A stretch of 64,000 nucleotides of DNA. Source: an uncultured bacterium (GTDB lineage: Bacteria > Bacillota > Clostridia > Lachnospirales > Lachnospiraceae). Below the pieces are notes generated by a model. The model did no database searches and was not told where the DNA came from. It saw only the letters and a list, made by a program, of their open reading frames with translations. The stretch is from assembly GCA_945828315.1 (NCBI GenBank), contig CALZQA010000002.1:1-64000 (forward strand). The letters are read 5' to 3'. This document shows, piece after piece, positions 49,731 to 59,107 of the stretch (position 1 is the stretch's first letter; every line of letters begins with the position of its first letter). The position numbers and the translations under genes are program-made.

Positions 49731-50237
49731 ATGAATGGACAAGTATTTGAGACGGAAAAGGGAGAACAGCTTCTGGAGTATTTGCAGGATCAGGGGATGG
49801 TAGTTGTAGTCTGGAATCCGAAAACGGATTATGTCTGCGATGGCTGTCGAACGGCGTCGATCGATTCAAAACATGACTTTTTCGAGACTCTGGAGAAAGC
49901 GAAACGCGCATGTATCGAGCGTGAGCTTGTGCGGATGGGCTTTCGACAGGGGCAGAGCGGCTTTTATAATATTGTGGAAGCGATCATCCTGATCACGCAG
50001 GTGGAGCACGGACAGCCGATCCGTGTGACCAGCGACATTTACCCGAAGGTGGCAGAGTGCCGGGGCAGTACCGTCTGCAATGTGGAGCGCACGATCCGCA
50101 ACGCGATCGAATCGGTGTGGAAACGCAGCAATCTGCGCACACTGCAGGAAATGTACCCTTACCCTTATGATAATTTGAACGGAAGACCGACCAATGCGGA
50201 GTTTTTGATCAATATGGCCGGGAAGTTCAGGGAATAA
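49731..50237 (+). CDS. Receiver-less protein with a Spo0A C-terminal DNA-binding domain
   Basis: IYPKVAECRGSTVCNVERTIRNAIESVWKRSN...RPTNAEFLINMAGKFRE aligns by eye with the Spo0A effector domain. Confidence 0.82.
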   Translation: MNGQVFETEKGEQLLEYLQDQGMVVVVWNPKTDYVCDGCRTASIDSKHDFFETLEKAKRACIERELVRMGFRQGQSGFYNIVEAIILITQVEHGQPIRVTSDIYPKVAECRGSTVCNVERTIRNAIESVWKRSNLRTLQEMYPYPYDNLNGRPTNAEFLINMAGKFRE

Positions 50238-50250
50238 GAAGAAACAAAAA

Positions 50251-50288
50251 AGAGGTCGTACCTTTTGTGGTACGGCCTCTTGATTTTT
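50251..50288. terminator. Convergent terminator
   Basis: AGAGGTCGTACC-TTTTGT-GGTACGGCCTCTTGATTTTT. Confidence 0.8.
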
Positions 50289-50297
50289 GCCTTCCCT

Positions 50298-51551
50298 TCA
50301 GATATTGTGGATGTGATCAGTGGGAAGCCCGAGATCGGAAATCCAGTTGTCGATATATCCGGCAGGCGAGGATGTGCGATAAAAAATGTTCACATTGTTC
50401 ATTTGTACACCCGCGAAGGAATCCGGTGCAATACTTGTGATGCCCGTTCCGGGGATCGTGAGGATCGACAGCCGGATACAGTTGAAAAATGCCATGTTTC
50501 CGATCTTGGTCACACTGGTGGGAATGGTGATGTTGCTGATCGCATAGCAATTATAAAAGCAGCGGTCGGGAATCGCCGTGAGCGTTGCTGAAAGACTGAC
50601 GGATCCAAGTTTTTCACAGCCGGAAAAGCAGCCGGCGCCAAGGGTTGTCAGTTTGTTGCCGAGAGAGGCGTTGCCGAGCTGCGGACAGTCTGCAAAGCAT
50701 TCCGTACCGATGGTCTGCACGTTTTTGCAGCTGCTCACTGACAGGAGCGAATCACATTTTTTGAAAGCGTAGTCTCCGATGGACACAAGCGAATCAGGAC
50801 CGTAAAAGGTGAGCAGCTTGTCACAGTCAAAAAATGCATAATTGCCGACGGTTTTCAGTCCGGTTGGAATAGAGGGGAAGGCAGTCAGCGCATCGCAGTT
50901 GTAAAACGTATATTCACCGATGCTTTCGATCGCGGAAAGATCCGGCAGTGTCTCCAGCACATTGCACTCATAAAATGCATAGGAGCCCAGAGACGTGATC
51001 TTGCTGTCGCACTTGATCTCGCGCAGTGCATGGCAGCCGTAAAAGGTAGAATCACCGATCCTGGTCACTCCGGAGGGCAGAGTAATGCTCTCAAGCCCAT
51101 CGCAGCCTTTGAACAGGCTGTCGGCAAGTTCGGTGACCGGATAGCCTTCGATCTTCTCCGGAATGACCAGATCTGTTTCTGAAATGCGAAGCAGCTTGTT
51201 GATCGTCACTTTTCCGTATTTGACCTGATATTCATAGATCTTTGCATAGTTCACGGACACTGTGACCTTGCATTTTTTTGTGGTCTTTCCGACGGTTGCT
51301 GAGATGACTGCGTTGCCGGGAGCTTTTGCGGTTACTTTTCCCTTTGTGGTTACAGTGGCAACTGTTTTTTTATTGCTCTTCCAGGTGACTTTTTTCGTGG
51401 TACCGGTCACCTTTAGTGTGGCACTCTGGCCTTCCAGAAGTGACAGAGATGTTTTGTTTAGTTTGATTGCTGCCTGCGTATCTGAGGAAAATGCGCAGGT
51501 CAAACATAGTATGAGCGCGAAAAACAGCAATGCTGATCTCCATTTTTTCAT
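50298..51551 (-). CDS. Secreted BIG2 + BspA-type leucine-rich repeat protein
   Basis: Signal peptide; VTWKSNKKTVATVTTKGKVTAKAPGNAVISATV; repeated SITLPSGVTRIGDSTFYGC units. Confidence 0.88.
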   Translation of the reverse strand: MKKWRSALLFFALILCLTCAFSSDTQAAIKLNKTSLSLLEGQSATLKVTGTTKKVTWKSNKKTVATVTTKGKVTAKAPGNAVISATVGKTTKKCKVTVSVNYAKIYEYQVKYGKVTINKLLRISETDLVIPEKIEGYPVTELADSLFKGCDGLESITLPSGVTRIGDSTFYGCHALREIKCDSKITSLGSYAFYECNVLETLPDLSAIESIGEYTFYNCDALTAFPSIPTGLKTVGNYAFFDCDKLLTFYGPDSLVSIGDYAFKKCDSLLSVSSCKNVQTIGTECFADCPQLGNASLGNKLTTLGAGCFSGCEKLGSVSLSATLTAIPDRCFYNCYAISNITIPTSVTKIGNMAFFNCIRLSILTIPGTGITSIAPDSFAGVQMNNVNIFYRTSSPAGYIDNWISDLGLPTDHIHNI

Positions 51552-51624
51552 GTAAAATCCTCCTTCTGATATAGCTTTATCACGATTCGCAGTGGAAACG
51601 GATGCGCGATAATCCCGAATAGTT

Positions 51625-51669
51625 ACAAATATTATAACACAATTCTGGCGGAGTGTGTTATAATATTGT
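51625..51669. promoter_or_regulatory. Palindromic divergent extended -10 promoters
   Basis: ACAAATATTATAACACA (51625-51641) / TGTGTTATAATATTGT (51654-51669); TGTTATAAT on each strand. Confidence 0.75.
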
Positions 51670-51728
51670 GGACTTGAAATTTCAAATAGTATTCTTTGAT
51701 AGTATTTTTTAGAAGTGGGGAAGCGGAC

Positions 51729-53855
51729 ATGAAGAAAAGGCTGATAGCAGGTGCCTTGGTCATAACTCTCGCCCTGGGCATACAGGCGCTGCCACTGCAG
51801 ACGGTAAAGGCGGCCGAGGTCCGCGTAGAGGAGACAACACAGCTGCTTGAGGAAGCTGTGGACGATCTGGAAGAAGGAGCTTATGTGGAGGGAGAGGCAC
51901 TTGTATCTCTGGAGGCGACGCAGGCAGCAGCGCTTGCACGGGAAGGAACCTATCGTTTTGATGCGGACGTGCAGGTGGAATCGGTCAGTGATTTCGGAAC
52001 GGATGAACAAACCGGAAAAGAGAAGTACATTGTGCATTTGACCTCAGACAAATATTCGACAGAAGAGTTAATGGAACTGGCGCTTTCACAGTATTATGTG
52101 GACGGTGTCTGTGCAAATCAGTACCGGCAGCTGTATGCTGCAGACCCCTATCAGGATGCACAGTGGTATCTGAATGGTATCGGAACAGACAGCAAGGGGA
52201 TCTGTCTGGCAGGACAGGATGTGACCAATAAAAAAACTCCTGTGATCGCAGTGCTTGATACCGGTGTCAACTACAATCATCCTGATCTTGCGGGCAGCAT
52301 GTGGAAGAATCCGTATCCCGATGTTCTGCCCGGTACCTGCGGTTATGATTTCGGAGATAATGATGAAGATCCTATGGACAGCTACGGGCATGGCACTCAT
52401 GTGGCCGGTATCGCGGCGGCAAAGAGCGATAACGGTATTGGCATCACAGGCGTATCGAAGGCAAAAATCATGGCGCTCAAGGTATGGAGTGATGAGATTC
52501 AGAACATCACGGATGCCGCCTGTATCGCAGCCTATAACTATGTTTACGATGCGATACAGGCAGGTGTCAATGTAAAGGCAGTCAATTGTTCCTGGGGCGG
52601 CAGTTACGATTCAAACGGCCTGCTTTCAAAGGCGATCGATGCAGTCGGCAAGGCAGGGGCGCTCTCGGTGTTTGCTGCCGGAAATGAGCATGTGAACTGG
52701 GACAACGTAAGCAAGGCAGTGCCGACACCTTACGATCTGAACAGCAATTATGTGGTGATCGTAGGTGCATCCAATGAACAGGATACCATGGCATATTATT
52801 CCGACTACGGCGCAAATTCCGTGGATCTGTTTGCACCCGGCAGCAACATTCTTTCTACTTATGATCAGAATGTTTACCTGCCAGGTATATATGACAACGC
52901 TCAGCGGAAAAAGCTTTCCTCATATTTTAACCGGTTCAGCGACTCGTCGGATAATATCCTGCCGCAGGGTCAGACGTGGGAAACATATTATACGGCTCAG
53001 GATCTGGGGATCCCTACGGATTACACGGTTAAGATCACACAGGTAAAAAGCGGGGGAAGCAGCTATCTGAAGCTGGGGATTACGCGAAATAAAGTGTCCT
53101 TTGGCAGCGAGGTGGCAGGATCCCTTTATGTGGATGTGACGGATCTGAACCTGGATCAGAATGCTACTTATTATGTTTCATTTCTGAATGGTGCCGGTTC
53201 AGGCAGCGAGGTCTGCTGGGAGGGCGAGAATATGGTGAGTAGCCCGGGAAAGTCGCGTTTTGTGAGTAAAGACGGCAGAACTTATATGCGCATTGTCGGT
53301 CTGACCATTCCGGCGCAGTCAGTCGGAAAGGAAACGATCTGGTATCTGGATGATATTGGCATTTCGTCAGCGAATCCGAATCCGGAAGCTTTTGGCGCGT
53401 ATGCGTATATGGAAGGAACATCTATGGCAGCACCGATCGTCAGCGCGGCAGTTGCGACGCTTAGTGCAGCCAATGCGACACTCTCGGCAAAGAGTGTGCG
53501 GAGCCTGCTCTTAAAGTGTGTACGGAAGGTGAGCGGACTTTCCGGTAAATGTGTGACCGGAGGTATCCTTGATACATCAAAAATGGTTTCGCTGGCAACA
53601 AAAGTGACTCTTAATAAAACCAGTGTCACACTTTCCTACGGAAAGACATTGACACTCAAGGCCAAGGTGTCGCCTACCTTTGTGAGCAGTACAAAGGTGA
53701 CCTGGACATCAAGCAATACAAAGTATGCCACCGTGAGCAGCAAAGGCGTGGTCAAGGTGAAAAAGGCAGGTATCGGACATACCGTTACGATCACCGCAAC
53801 TGCAGCGGACGGAAGTAAAAAGAAGGCAACATGTAAGATCAAACTGAAAAAGTAA
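51729..53855 (+). CDS. Secreted S8 subtilisin-like protease with C-terminal BIG2 domain
   Basis: Triad motifs VIAVLDTGVNYNHPDL, YGHGTHVAGIAA, GTSMAAPIVSAAVA; C-terminal VTWTSSNTKYATVSSKGVVKVKKAG. Confidence 0.93.
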   Translation: MKKRLIAGALVITLALGIQALPLQTVKAAEVRVEETTQLLEEAVDDLEEGAYVEGEALVSLEATQAAALAREGTYRFDADVQVESVSDFGTDEQTGKEKYIVHLTSDKYSTEELMELALSQYYVDGVCANQYRQLYAADPYQDAQWYLNGIGTDSKGICLAGQDVTNKKTPVIAVLDTGVNYNHPDLAGSMWKNPYPDVLPGTCGYDFGDNDEDPMDSYGHGTHVAGIAAAKSDNGIGITGVSKAKIMALKVWSDEIQNITDAACIAAYNYVYDAIQAGVNVKAVNCSWGGSYDSNGLLSKAIDAVGKAGALSVFAAGNEHVNWDNVSKAVPTPYDLNSNYVVIVGASNEQDTMAYYSDYGANSVDLFAPGSNILSTYDQNVYLPGIYDNAQRKKLSSYFNRFSDSSDNILPQGQTWETYYTAQDLGIPTDYTVKITQVKSGGSSYLKLGITRNKVSFGSEVAGSLYVDVTDLNLDQNATYYVSFLNGAGSGSEVCWEGENMVSSPGKSRFVSKDGRTYMRIVGLTIPAQSVGKETIWYLDDIGISSANPNPEAFGAYAYMEGTSMAAPIVSAAVATLSAANATLSAKSVRSLLLKCVRKVSGLSGKCVTGGILDTSKMVSLATKVTLNKTSVTLSYGKTLTLKAKVSPTFVSSTKVTWTSSNTKYATVSSKGVVKVKKAGIGHTVTITATAADGSKKKATCKIKLKK

Positions 53856-53870
53856 CAGGGGGATTGCGAT

Positions 53871-55091
53871 ATGAAAAAAGTCATTCGTATGTTGACAAGT
53901 GTAGTATTGATCCTTTGTATGACTGCGGGCCTTTCCATCAGTGTGCCCGACACCGCATATGCAGCGAGCGCTTATGTACAGGAGTATTCCGATATGATCG
54001 GACAGGGCGGGTATATTTATTATATCCGAACTTCTGAAAAAAACGGCAGCGCCGTTATCTGGCGGATGAAGGTTGCTACCGGTGATACCTCAAAGGTCGT
54101 TTCTGAAACAAAGGGGATCGTGCGGTTGATCGCATGCGGACAGCAGTTGTATTATACGACGGCAAATGATGATTCCCAATGGGAGGTACGTACTTGTCGC
54201 TTAAATGGCGATGATGTTCAGACGGTATGTGAGGGAAGCGTCTGCTATGCGGACGGTGAGAATGTTTATTATATCCGGTATGTGAAGGGCACACAGGCAT
54301 CGCTGTGCGCAAAAGCGATTGACACAGGAGAGGTCACTACTATAAAAACTGCGAAGACAGATCAGACGATCGATTATGTATGCAATATCGGCGGTGAGAG
54401 TTATTATTATGTCTATGACAGGAAAACAGATAAGCTCGCGTTATACTGTCTGCACACAGCCACCAATAAGATGATACGTGTTGCTGCGGAAAAACGCGTG
54501 GCAGATGGGACTTCGGGCCTGCTGGTATCAGATATCAGACAGATCAATGGAGAATTGTATTATGATTTTGGCTCTTATGAGGGCAGCGGCGGCTTCTGGA
54601 ACGGTACGATCAAAAAGCTGACGGTAGATGGGAAGAAAAAGACGGTCGCAAAGTCCGTGGGTGACGATCAGATCATAACGGGCAGCAGGGAGTTATATTT
54701 TTCCACTTCGAGAGGGGATAACTATAAATATAATTTAAAGACCGGTAAAAAGACAAAATATTCTCTGAAATTTGAGAAAGATATCAACTATTCGGTGCTT
54801 GGTGACAAGACTTATATGGCAGATACTTCGAACAGTAAAAAGATCGTGATCTCGCGCTTTACATCCGGTACGGATCGCGAGACACTGACAAAAAATTTTA
54901 TTTCCATTTCCTTCAAACAGAAGGCGGGCGTATCCTATGGGGTCAGTATGAAACAGGTTGGTATTTACAATATGATCTGCGTGACAGGGATTGACTACAC
55001 GGATCCGTCATATGGCTGGCGCGGAAAACCGGTCAGCATTAACTGGTATATCACGGATGGAGCAGGAACTCTGCTCGGTTCATTTCAATGA
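53871..55091 (+). CDS. Secreted beta-propeller-like protein (DUF5050-like)
   Basis: Signal peptide; repeats such as GGYIYYIRTSEKNGSAVIWRM and GQQLYYTTANDDSQWEVRTCRLNG. Confidence 0.6.
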   Translation: MKKVIRMLTSVVLILCMTAGLSISVPDTAYAASAYVQEYSDMIGQGGYIYYIRTSEKNGSAVIWRMKVATGDTSKVVSETKGIVRLIACGQQLYYTTANDDSQWEVRTCRLNGDDVQTVCEGSVCYADGENVYYIRYVKGTQASLCAKAIDTGEVTTIKTAKTDQTIDYVCNIGGESYYYVYDRKTDKLALYCLHTATNKMIRVAAEKRVADGTSGLLVSDIRQINGELYYDFGSYEGSGGFWNGTIKKLTVDGKKKTVAKSVGDDQIITGSRELYFSTSRGDNYKYNLKTGKKTKYSLKFEKDINYSVLGDKTYMADTSNSKKIVISRFTSGTDRETLTKNFISISFKQKAGVSYGVSMKQVGIYNMICVTGIDYTDPSYGWRGKPVSINWYITDGAGTLLGSFQ

Positions 55092-55135
55092 GTATGACTG
55101 ACGGGAGAAATCGAAACGGAAAGGAACAAAAGGTT

Positions 55136-56032
55136 ATGACAGAAAATCAGACACGAATGCAGGAGATCGAGGGACTTTTAGAGATTTATAAAAAAGGAAT
55201 AACACCGGAGCAGTCAAATGAACTGGTGAACAAGATGCGCGATGTGCGTTTTATCGTTCCTGTTACATTTCCTCAGGATGAGACATTGGAAGCGATGCAG
55301 GCGGAGCTTGCACGTACCGGACAGCCGGTGCGTCTGCCCAAAGATGCAAAGCCGATCCCTATCCTGATCCAGAATCCCAACAAGGAGCATTTTCTCGCAA
55401 TCTATACCTCACTGGTCCAGCTGCCGAAAGATGCAAAACATAACGGCGTGATCGAGATGACGTTTGATGCCTGTATGAATTATGTGAAAAATGCCAAAAA
55501 TCCGGTGGTCGGCGTGGTGGTAAATCCGTTTTCCGATAATTTTATCATCAAGCCTCGCATGGAGCAGCAGGTTACTCCGGCACAGTTCCACATGCTGGCA
55601 CGTAAAAATGTAGAGTATGTGCTTTTGCCGCATAGTATTTACACGAAGGGAAAAGAATATTTTGACAGTATTAACAGAGAAGTACTGTTTCAATTCTTTA
55701 AGGATCAGTATCAGAACAAGTTGCCGATCCCGTATACGGAGGATGATTTTGAAGTTATGCAGCTGGGTATTCACCCCAAGCTGGATCTGATCCATATGTC
55801 CATGCCCACGAAGAAGCTGGAGCAGGGTGGATGCATCCGGGTGTACGCGACTTGGCATAAGGATGCGAACAGGCCGGGATACTATATGATCGTGCGCGGT
55901 GAGGATAAGTCTGAGCGTAAGTTTTTGTATATGGATGACACCGGAAAGACATCGGATCTGGGTGAGGCGCCGGTAGAGAGCGTGGAAATGCAGCAGATCA
56001 TGGATCTGGAATTGGAACGCTACGCAAATTAG
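55136..56032 (+). CDS. SseB-family protein
   Basis: RFIVPVTFPQ...FLAIYTSLVQLPK...GVVVNPFSDNFIIKP. Confidence 0.75.
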   Translation: MTENQTRMQEIEGLLEIYKKGITPEQSNELVNKMRDVRFIVPVTFPQDETLEAMQAELARTGQPVRLPKDAKPIPILIQNPNKEHFLAIYTSLVQLPKDAKHNGVIEMTFDACMNYVKNAKNPVVGVVVNPFSDNFIIKPRMEQQVTPAQFHMLARKNVEYVLLPHSIYTKGKEYFDSINREVLFQFFKDQYQNKLPIPYTEDDFEVMQLGIHPKLDLIHMSMPTKKLEQGGCIRVYATWHKDANRPGYYMIVRGEDKSERKFLYMDDTGKTSDLGEAPVESVEMQQIMDLELERYAN

Positions 56033-56109
56033 AGGTAATATATTTTAAGAAAGGGAGCAGCTGTCCGGGGCAGAAACTGCCGGGCAGCAGTGAGAGGGAA
56101 AGCAAAACG

Positions 56110-56718
56110 ATGGCAGGAATTATTTGGTTTGTGGTCGTTTTATACATCGTGATCCGGTGTGTGAACAGCGCCAAAAAGGGAAAAGGACAGGCAAAACCGA
56201 ATGTGCCGCGTCAGCCGGTGCAGACAAAGCGTCCAAATAGCACGCAGATGAACCGTACGAGTACGATGCAGACCACTGGCAAGTGGAGCAATCCTGCGCC
56301 ACAGGCACAGCGGAAGGCTGCTCAGCCTGCCCGTACATCTCAGCAGACAGGACGTACACAGCAGCGACCTGCCTCAAAACCTGCACAGGAAAATTCCATT
56401 TTGCAGAAAGCAAAGGCGAATGCGTCACAACAGTTCGATGACGATACGCTGGAGGCACGGGGCAGCGCAGATCTCGGACGGGTGCCGCTGGGCGATGAGA
56501 TCATGAAAGACAAGGCGAAAGCACATCATATCCACAGTGAGCATGAGACAGCTCACAAAGCAGAGCTGAGCAATCAGCCCGGTGTGGATGATTTCGATAC
56601 CTATCATCTGATCGATGAGGTAAATGATCTGATCGTAAAGGGCTACAGCGGAAACCTTGAGTTTGAGCGGGATTTTCTGTCGGAAGCAACGGATATGCTG
56701 AACCGGATCTATGGCTGA
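56110..56718 (+). CDS. Membrane-anchored hypothetical protein
   Basis: N-terminal TM followed by low-complexity Q/P/K-rich linker; RBS-supported ORF. Confidence 0.55.
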   Translation: MAGIIWFVVVLYIVIRCVNSAKKGKGQAKPNVPRQPVQTKRPNSTQMNRTSTMQTTGKWSNPAPQAQRKAAQPARTSQQTGRTQQRPASKPAQENSILQKAKANASQQFDDDTLEARGSADLGRVPLGDEIMKDKAKAHHIHSEHETAHKAELSNQPGVDDFDTYHLIDEVNDLIVKGYSGNLEFERDFLSEATDMLNRIYG

Positions 56719-56776
56719 TCACAGGGAAGACAATATGATCGGAAAAGATTTGATATTGTAAACCGGAGGAAATTTT

Positions 56777-57064
56777 ATGGAACTAAACAGTGAAAAGGCA
56801 GAAGTAAAAGAGGTAAAGGAAGCTGGAACAGAAGAAAAACCGGCACAGTTTGATGAGCTGATGGCGTTTTTGGATGCAGACACTTATGAAGAGAAGATGG
56901 AGATCCTGTACCGGATGCAGCTGGATCTGAATGATTATCTGATCGATACGATGGCAGTCTCTCTGGACGTGGTGATCCCCGAGGGAGACATCGATGAGCG
57001 CTACCGGCAGCTTAAGGGCTGTCTGCAGGCGAAACAGAAATATGAGATCAATCGCTTCCGGTAA
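56777..57064 (+). CDS. Hypothetical small acidic protein
   Basis: ORF with RBS ggagga upstream of ATG. Confidence 0.6.
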   Translation: MELNSEKAEVKEVKEAGTEEKPAQFDELMAFLDADTYEEKMEILYRMQLDLNDYLIDTMAVSLDVVIPEGDIDERYRQLKGCLQAKQKYEINRFR

Positions 57065-57119
57065 AAAGCGGCCGGGATCCGGAAAATCCGGGTCAATGTT
57101 TGTGAGTGGCTTTGAATGA

Positions 57120-57162
57120 AATGAGCAGGTCAGATTACAGTTTGTAATCCGGCCTGCTCATT
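57120..57162. terminator. Convergent terminator overlapping the 3' end of the CYTH gene
   Basis: ATGAGCAGGTCAGATTACAG-TTTGTAATCCGGCCTGCTCAT. Confidence 0.7.
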
Positions 57163-57590
57163 GTGCTGTTGTGGTAATGGGGATCGTAGGTGACATCTTC
57201 ACCCAGCCAAGCGGGGGGCACGAAAGCTTTTGCCTCGTCTTCACTTTCAAATTCCACTTCTGCCAGGATCAACGGTACCAGGTCGCCTTCAAATACGTCC
57301 AGTTCTACGGTAATCTTACTGTCAAGAGGAATCAGATAGCGTCTTTTTTCAATCACGCGTCCGTCTGCTTTCGGCTTTAAGTGTTCGTAACTCTCTGCGT
57401 TCAGCGGCAGATTGTATTCCTCTCTGGCCAGTAGTCCCTTTGACTTGTAAGTCATGTAATAGTCATCGTCCGATCGGCGGATGCGCACGACCGGGTCGGT
57501 GTTGAGATAGCCCTGCTCGATCCGGTGCATCTCGTAATCCTCCAGATGCTCTGGCAATTCCTTCGGTAAAAATTTGCGTTCGATTTCCAT
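57135..57590 (-). CDS. CYTH domain protein (ygiF/ThTPase-like)
   Basis: N-terminal MEIERKFL; RIRRSDDDYYMTYKSKG; KITVELDVFEG. Confidence 0.9.
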   Translation of the reverse strand: MEIERKFLPKELPEHLEDYEMHRIEQGYLNTDPVVRIRRSDDDYYMTYKSKGLLAREEYNLPLNAESYEHLKPKADGRVIEKRRYLIPLDSKITVELDVFEGDLVPLILAEVEFESEDEAKAFVPPAWLGEDVTYDPHYHNSTMSRPDYKL

Positions 57591-57662
57591 GTGTGATCCT
57601 CACTTCCCTGCCTGTTTCTGGCTATTAGTATACCTCATTGCAGAGCACAGATGCAAGTCCGC

Positions 57663-57711
57663 TGTGATTTACCCGTTAAGCATAACAGACTGTTGAATAC
57701 TGTCACGCAAA
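57663..57711 (+). repeat. Dispersed copy of the clpX-lon repeat
   Basis: GTGATTTACCCGTTAAGCATAACAGACTGTTGAATACTGTCACGCA; first 27 nt identical to 44734-44760. Confidence 0.85.
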
Positions 57712-57823
57712 GGAGGGTGCATGGCTGATTGACAAAGTACTGTTGATATTGAAAAACGTGGTGGGATATGTCATACTTAATTTGAATTTTGAAAAAATCT
57801 TGCGGCAAAGGAGCGTGTATATC

Positions 57824-58378
57824 ATGAGTAAAAAAATAGGAATGATGGTAGCAAACGGTTATGAGGAGGTAGAAATGCTGACAGTCGTGGATCTGCTGCG
57901 GCGCGCCGGCATGACCTGCGACATTATTTCCGTGAGCGGAGAAAAAGAACTGACCAGTTCACATAAAGTGACCGTGATCGCGGACCTGCTGTATGAGGAA
58001 GCAGACTTTGACAGCTATGACGCACTGGCGATCCCCGGAGGCATGCCCGGAACGACCAACCTCGGAGCGCATGCGGGCGTATGTGAGCAGCTGAAAAAAG
58101 CATATGCTGACGGCAGGATGATCGCAGCGATCTGCGCAGCACCGACGGTGTTCGGAAAGCTCGGACTGCTGGAGGGAAAAAAAGCGATCTGTTACCCCGG
58201 CATGGAGGATCAGCTGACCGGCGCAGAAGTGACCTATGAGCCGGCCGTGCGCGACGGAAATATCATCACAAGCCGCGGAATGGGAACTGCCATTGATTTC
58301 GGACTTGCGATCATAGCGTATTATGAGGGAGAAGAAGCAGCGGCAGCGCTGGCGGAAAAAATCGTATACGAGGTATAG
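57824..58378 (+). CDS. DJ-1/PfpI family protein
   Basis: VANGYEEVEMLTVVDLLRRAG; LAIPGGMPG; AAICAAPTV. Confidence 0.92.
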   Translation: MSKKIGMMVANGYEEVEMLTVVDLLRRAGMTCDIISVSGEKELTSSHKVTVIADLLYEEADFDSYDALAIPGGMPGTTNLGAHAGVCEQLKKAYADGRMIAAICAAPTVFGKLGLLEGKKAICYPGMEDQLTGAEVTYEPAVRDGNIITSRGMGTAIDFGLAIIAYYEGEEAAAALAEKIVYEV

Positions 58379-58381
58379 ACC

Positions 58382-59107
58382 ATGGAAATAAAGAAAAATA
58401 AAAAGAAAAAACCATATGTGATGCCCCAGGACCAGTTGACACAGACCACCGGTTGGCTGGGAACGATCTTTCTGGCAGCGGTAGCGGTACTGTTTATTCT
58501 GGTGGGCAGTGTCATGCTCTTTGTTGAAGGCATCAAGGAACTGTACCTGATCTATATGATCAGTGCGTTGCTTATCGCGCTGGGCATCGGACTGATCGTG
58601 AAATATTTTGTGACGGAAGCATATCGCAGCATGCACGATTACGGCTTTTCAGGCGGTGCACTGATCGTGATCCTGGGCGGCTGCGCGCTGGCGCGCTCCG
58701 GGCAGCTGACGGCACAGATCGCGGTTTTCGTGGGACTTCTGGTACTCTCGGTGGCAGTGGTTATGCTCCAGCAGGCTATGCAGCTGCATATTATGCGAAA
58801 AAAAGTGTGGATCGTTGTACTGGTCATTTCGCTTGTGACGCTTCTGGCATCTGTACTGCTCCTGTTTGATATCCATGCAGTGACAGGAAAGATTGATGGC
58901 TTTGCGTATTGGGTGTTACTTATCGCAGGTGTGTTGACGCTGCTGTGCATGCTCATCTCCGGCATCGGTGTTAAGGTCTTTCAACATCAGGAACACGAAG
59001 AGATGCTGCGCATGGAGAAGGAGCAGCAACTTGCTTTTGAGCGCGAGGAGGACCGGAAACGTCTGGAAAGTAAAATGAAAAAGATCGAGGACGATGAAAT
59101 TGTATGA
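58382..59107 (+). CDS. Multi-TM hypothetical membrane protein
   Basis: Several hydrophobic segments, charged C-terminal tail. Confidence 0.65.
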   Translation: MEIKKNKKKKPYVMPQDQLTQTTGWLGTIFLAAVAVLFILVGSVMLFVEGIKELYLIYMISALLIALGIGLIVKYFVTEAYRSMHDYGFSGGALIVILGGCALARSGQLTAQIAVFVGLLVLSVAVVMLQQAMQLHIMRKKVWIVVLVISLVTLLASVLLLFDIHAVTGKIDGFAYWVLLIAGVLTLLCMLISGIGVKVFQHQEHEEMLRMEKEQQLAFEREEDRKRLESKMKKIEDDEIV

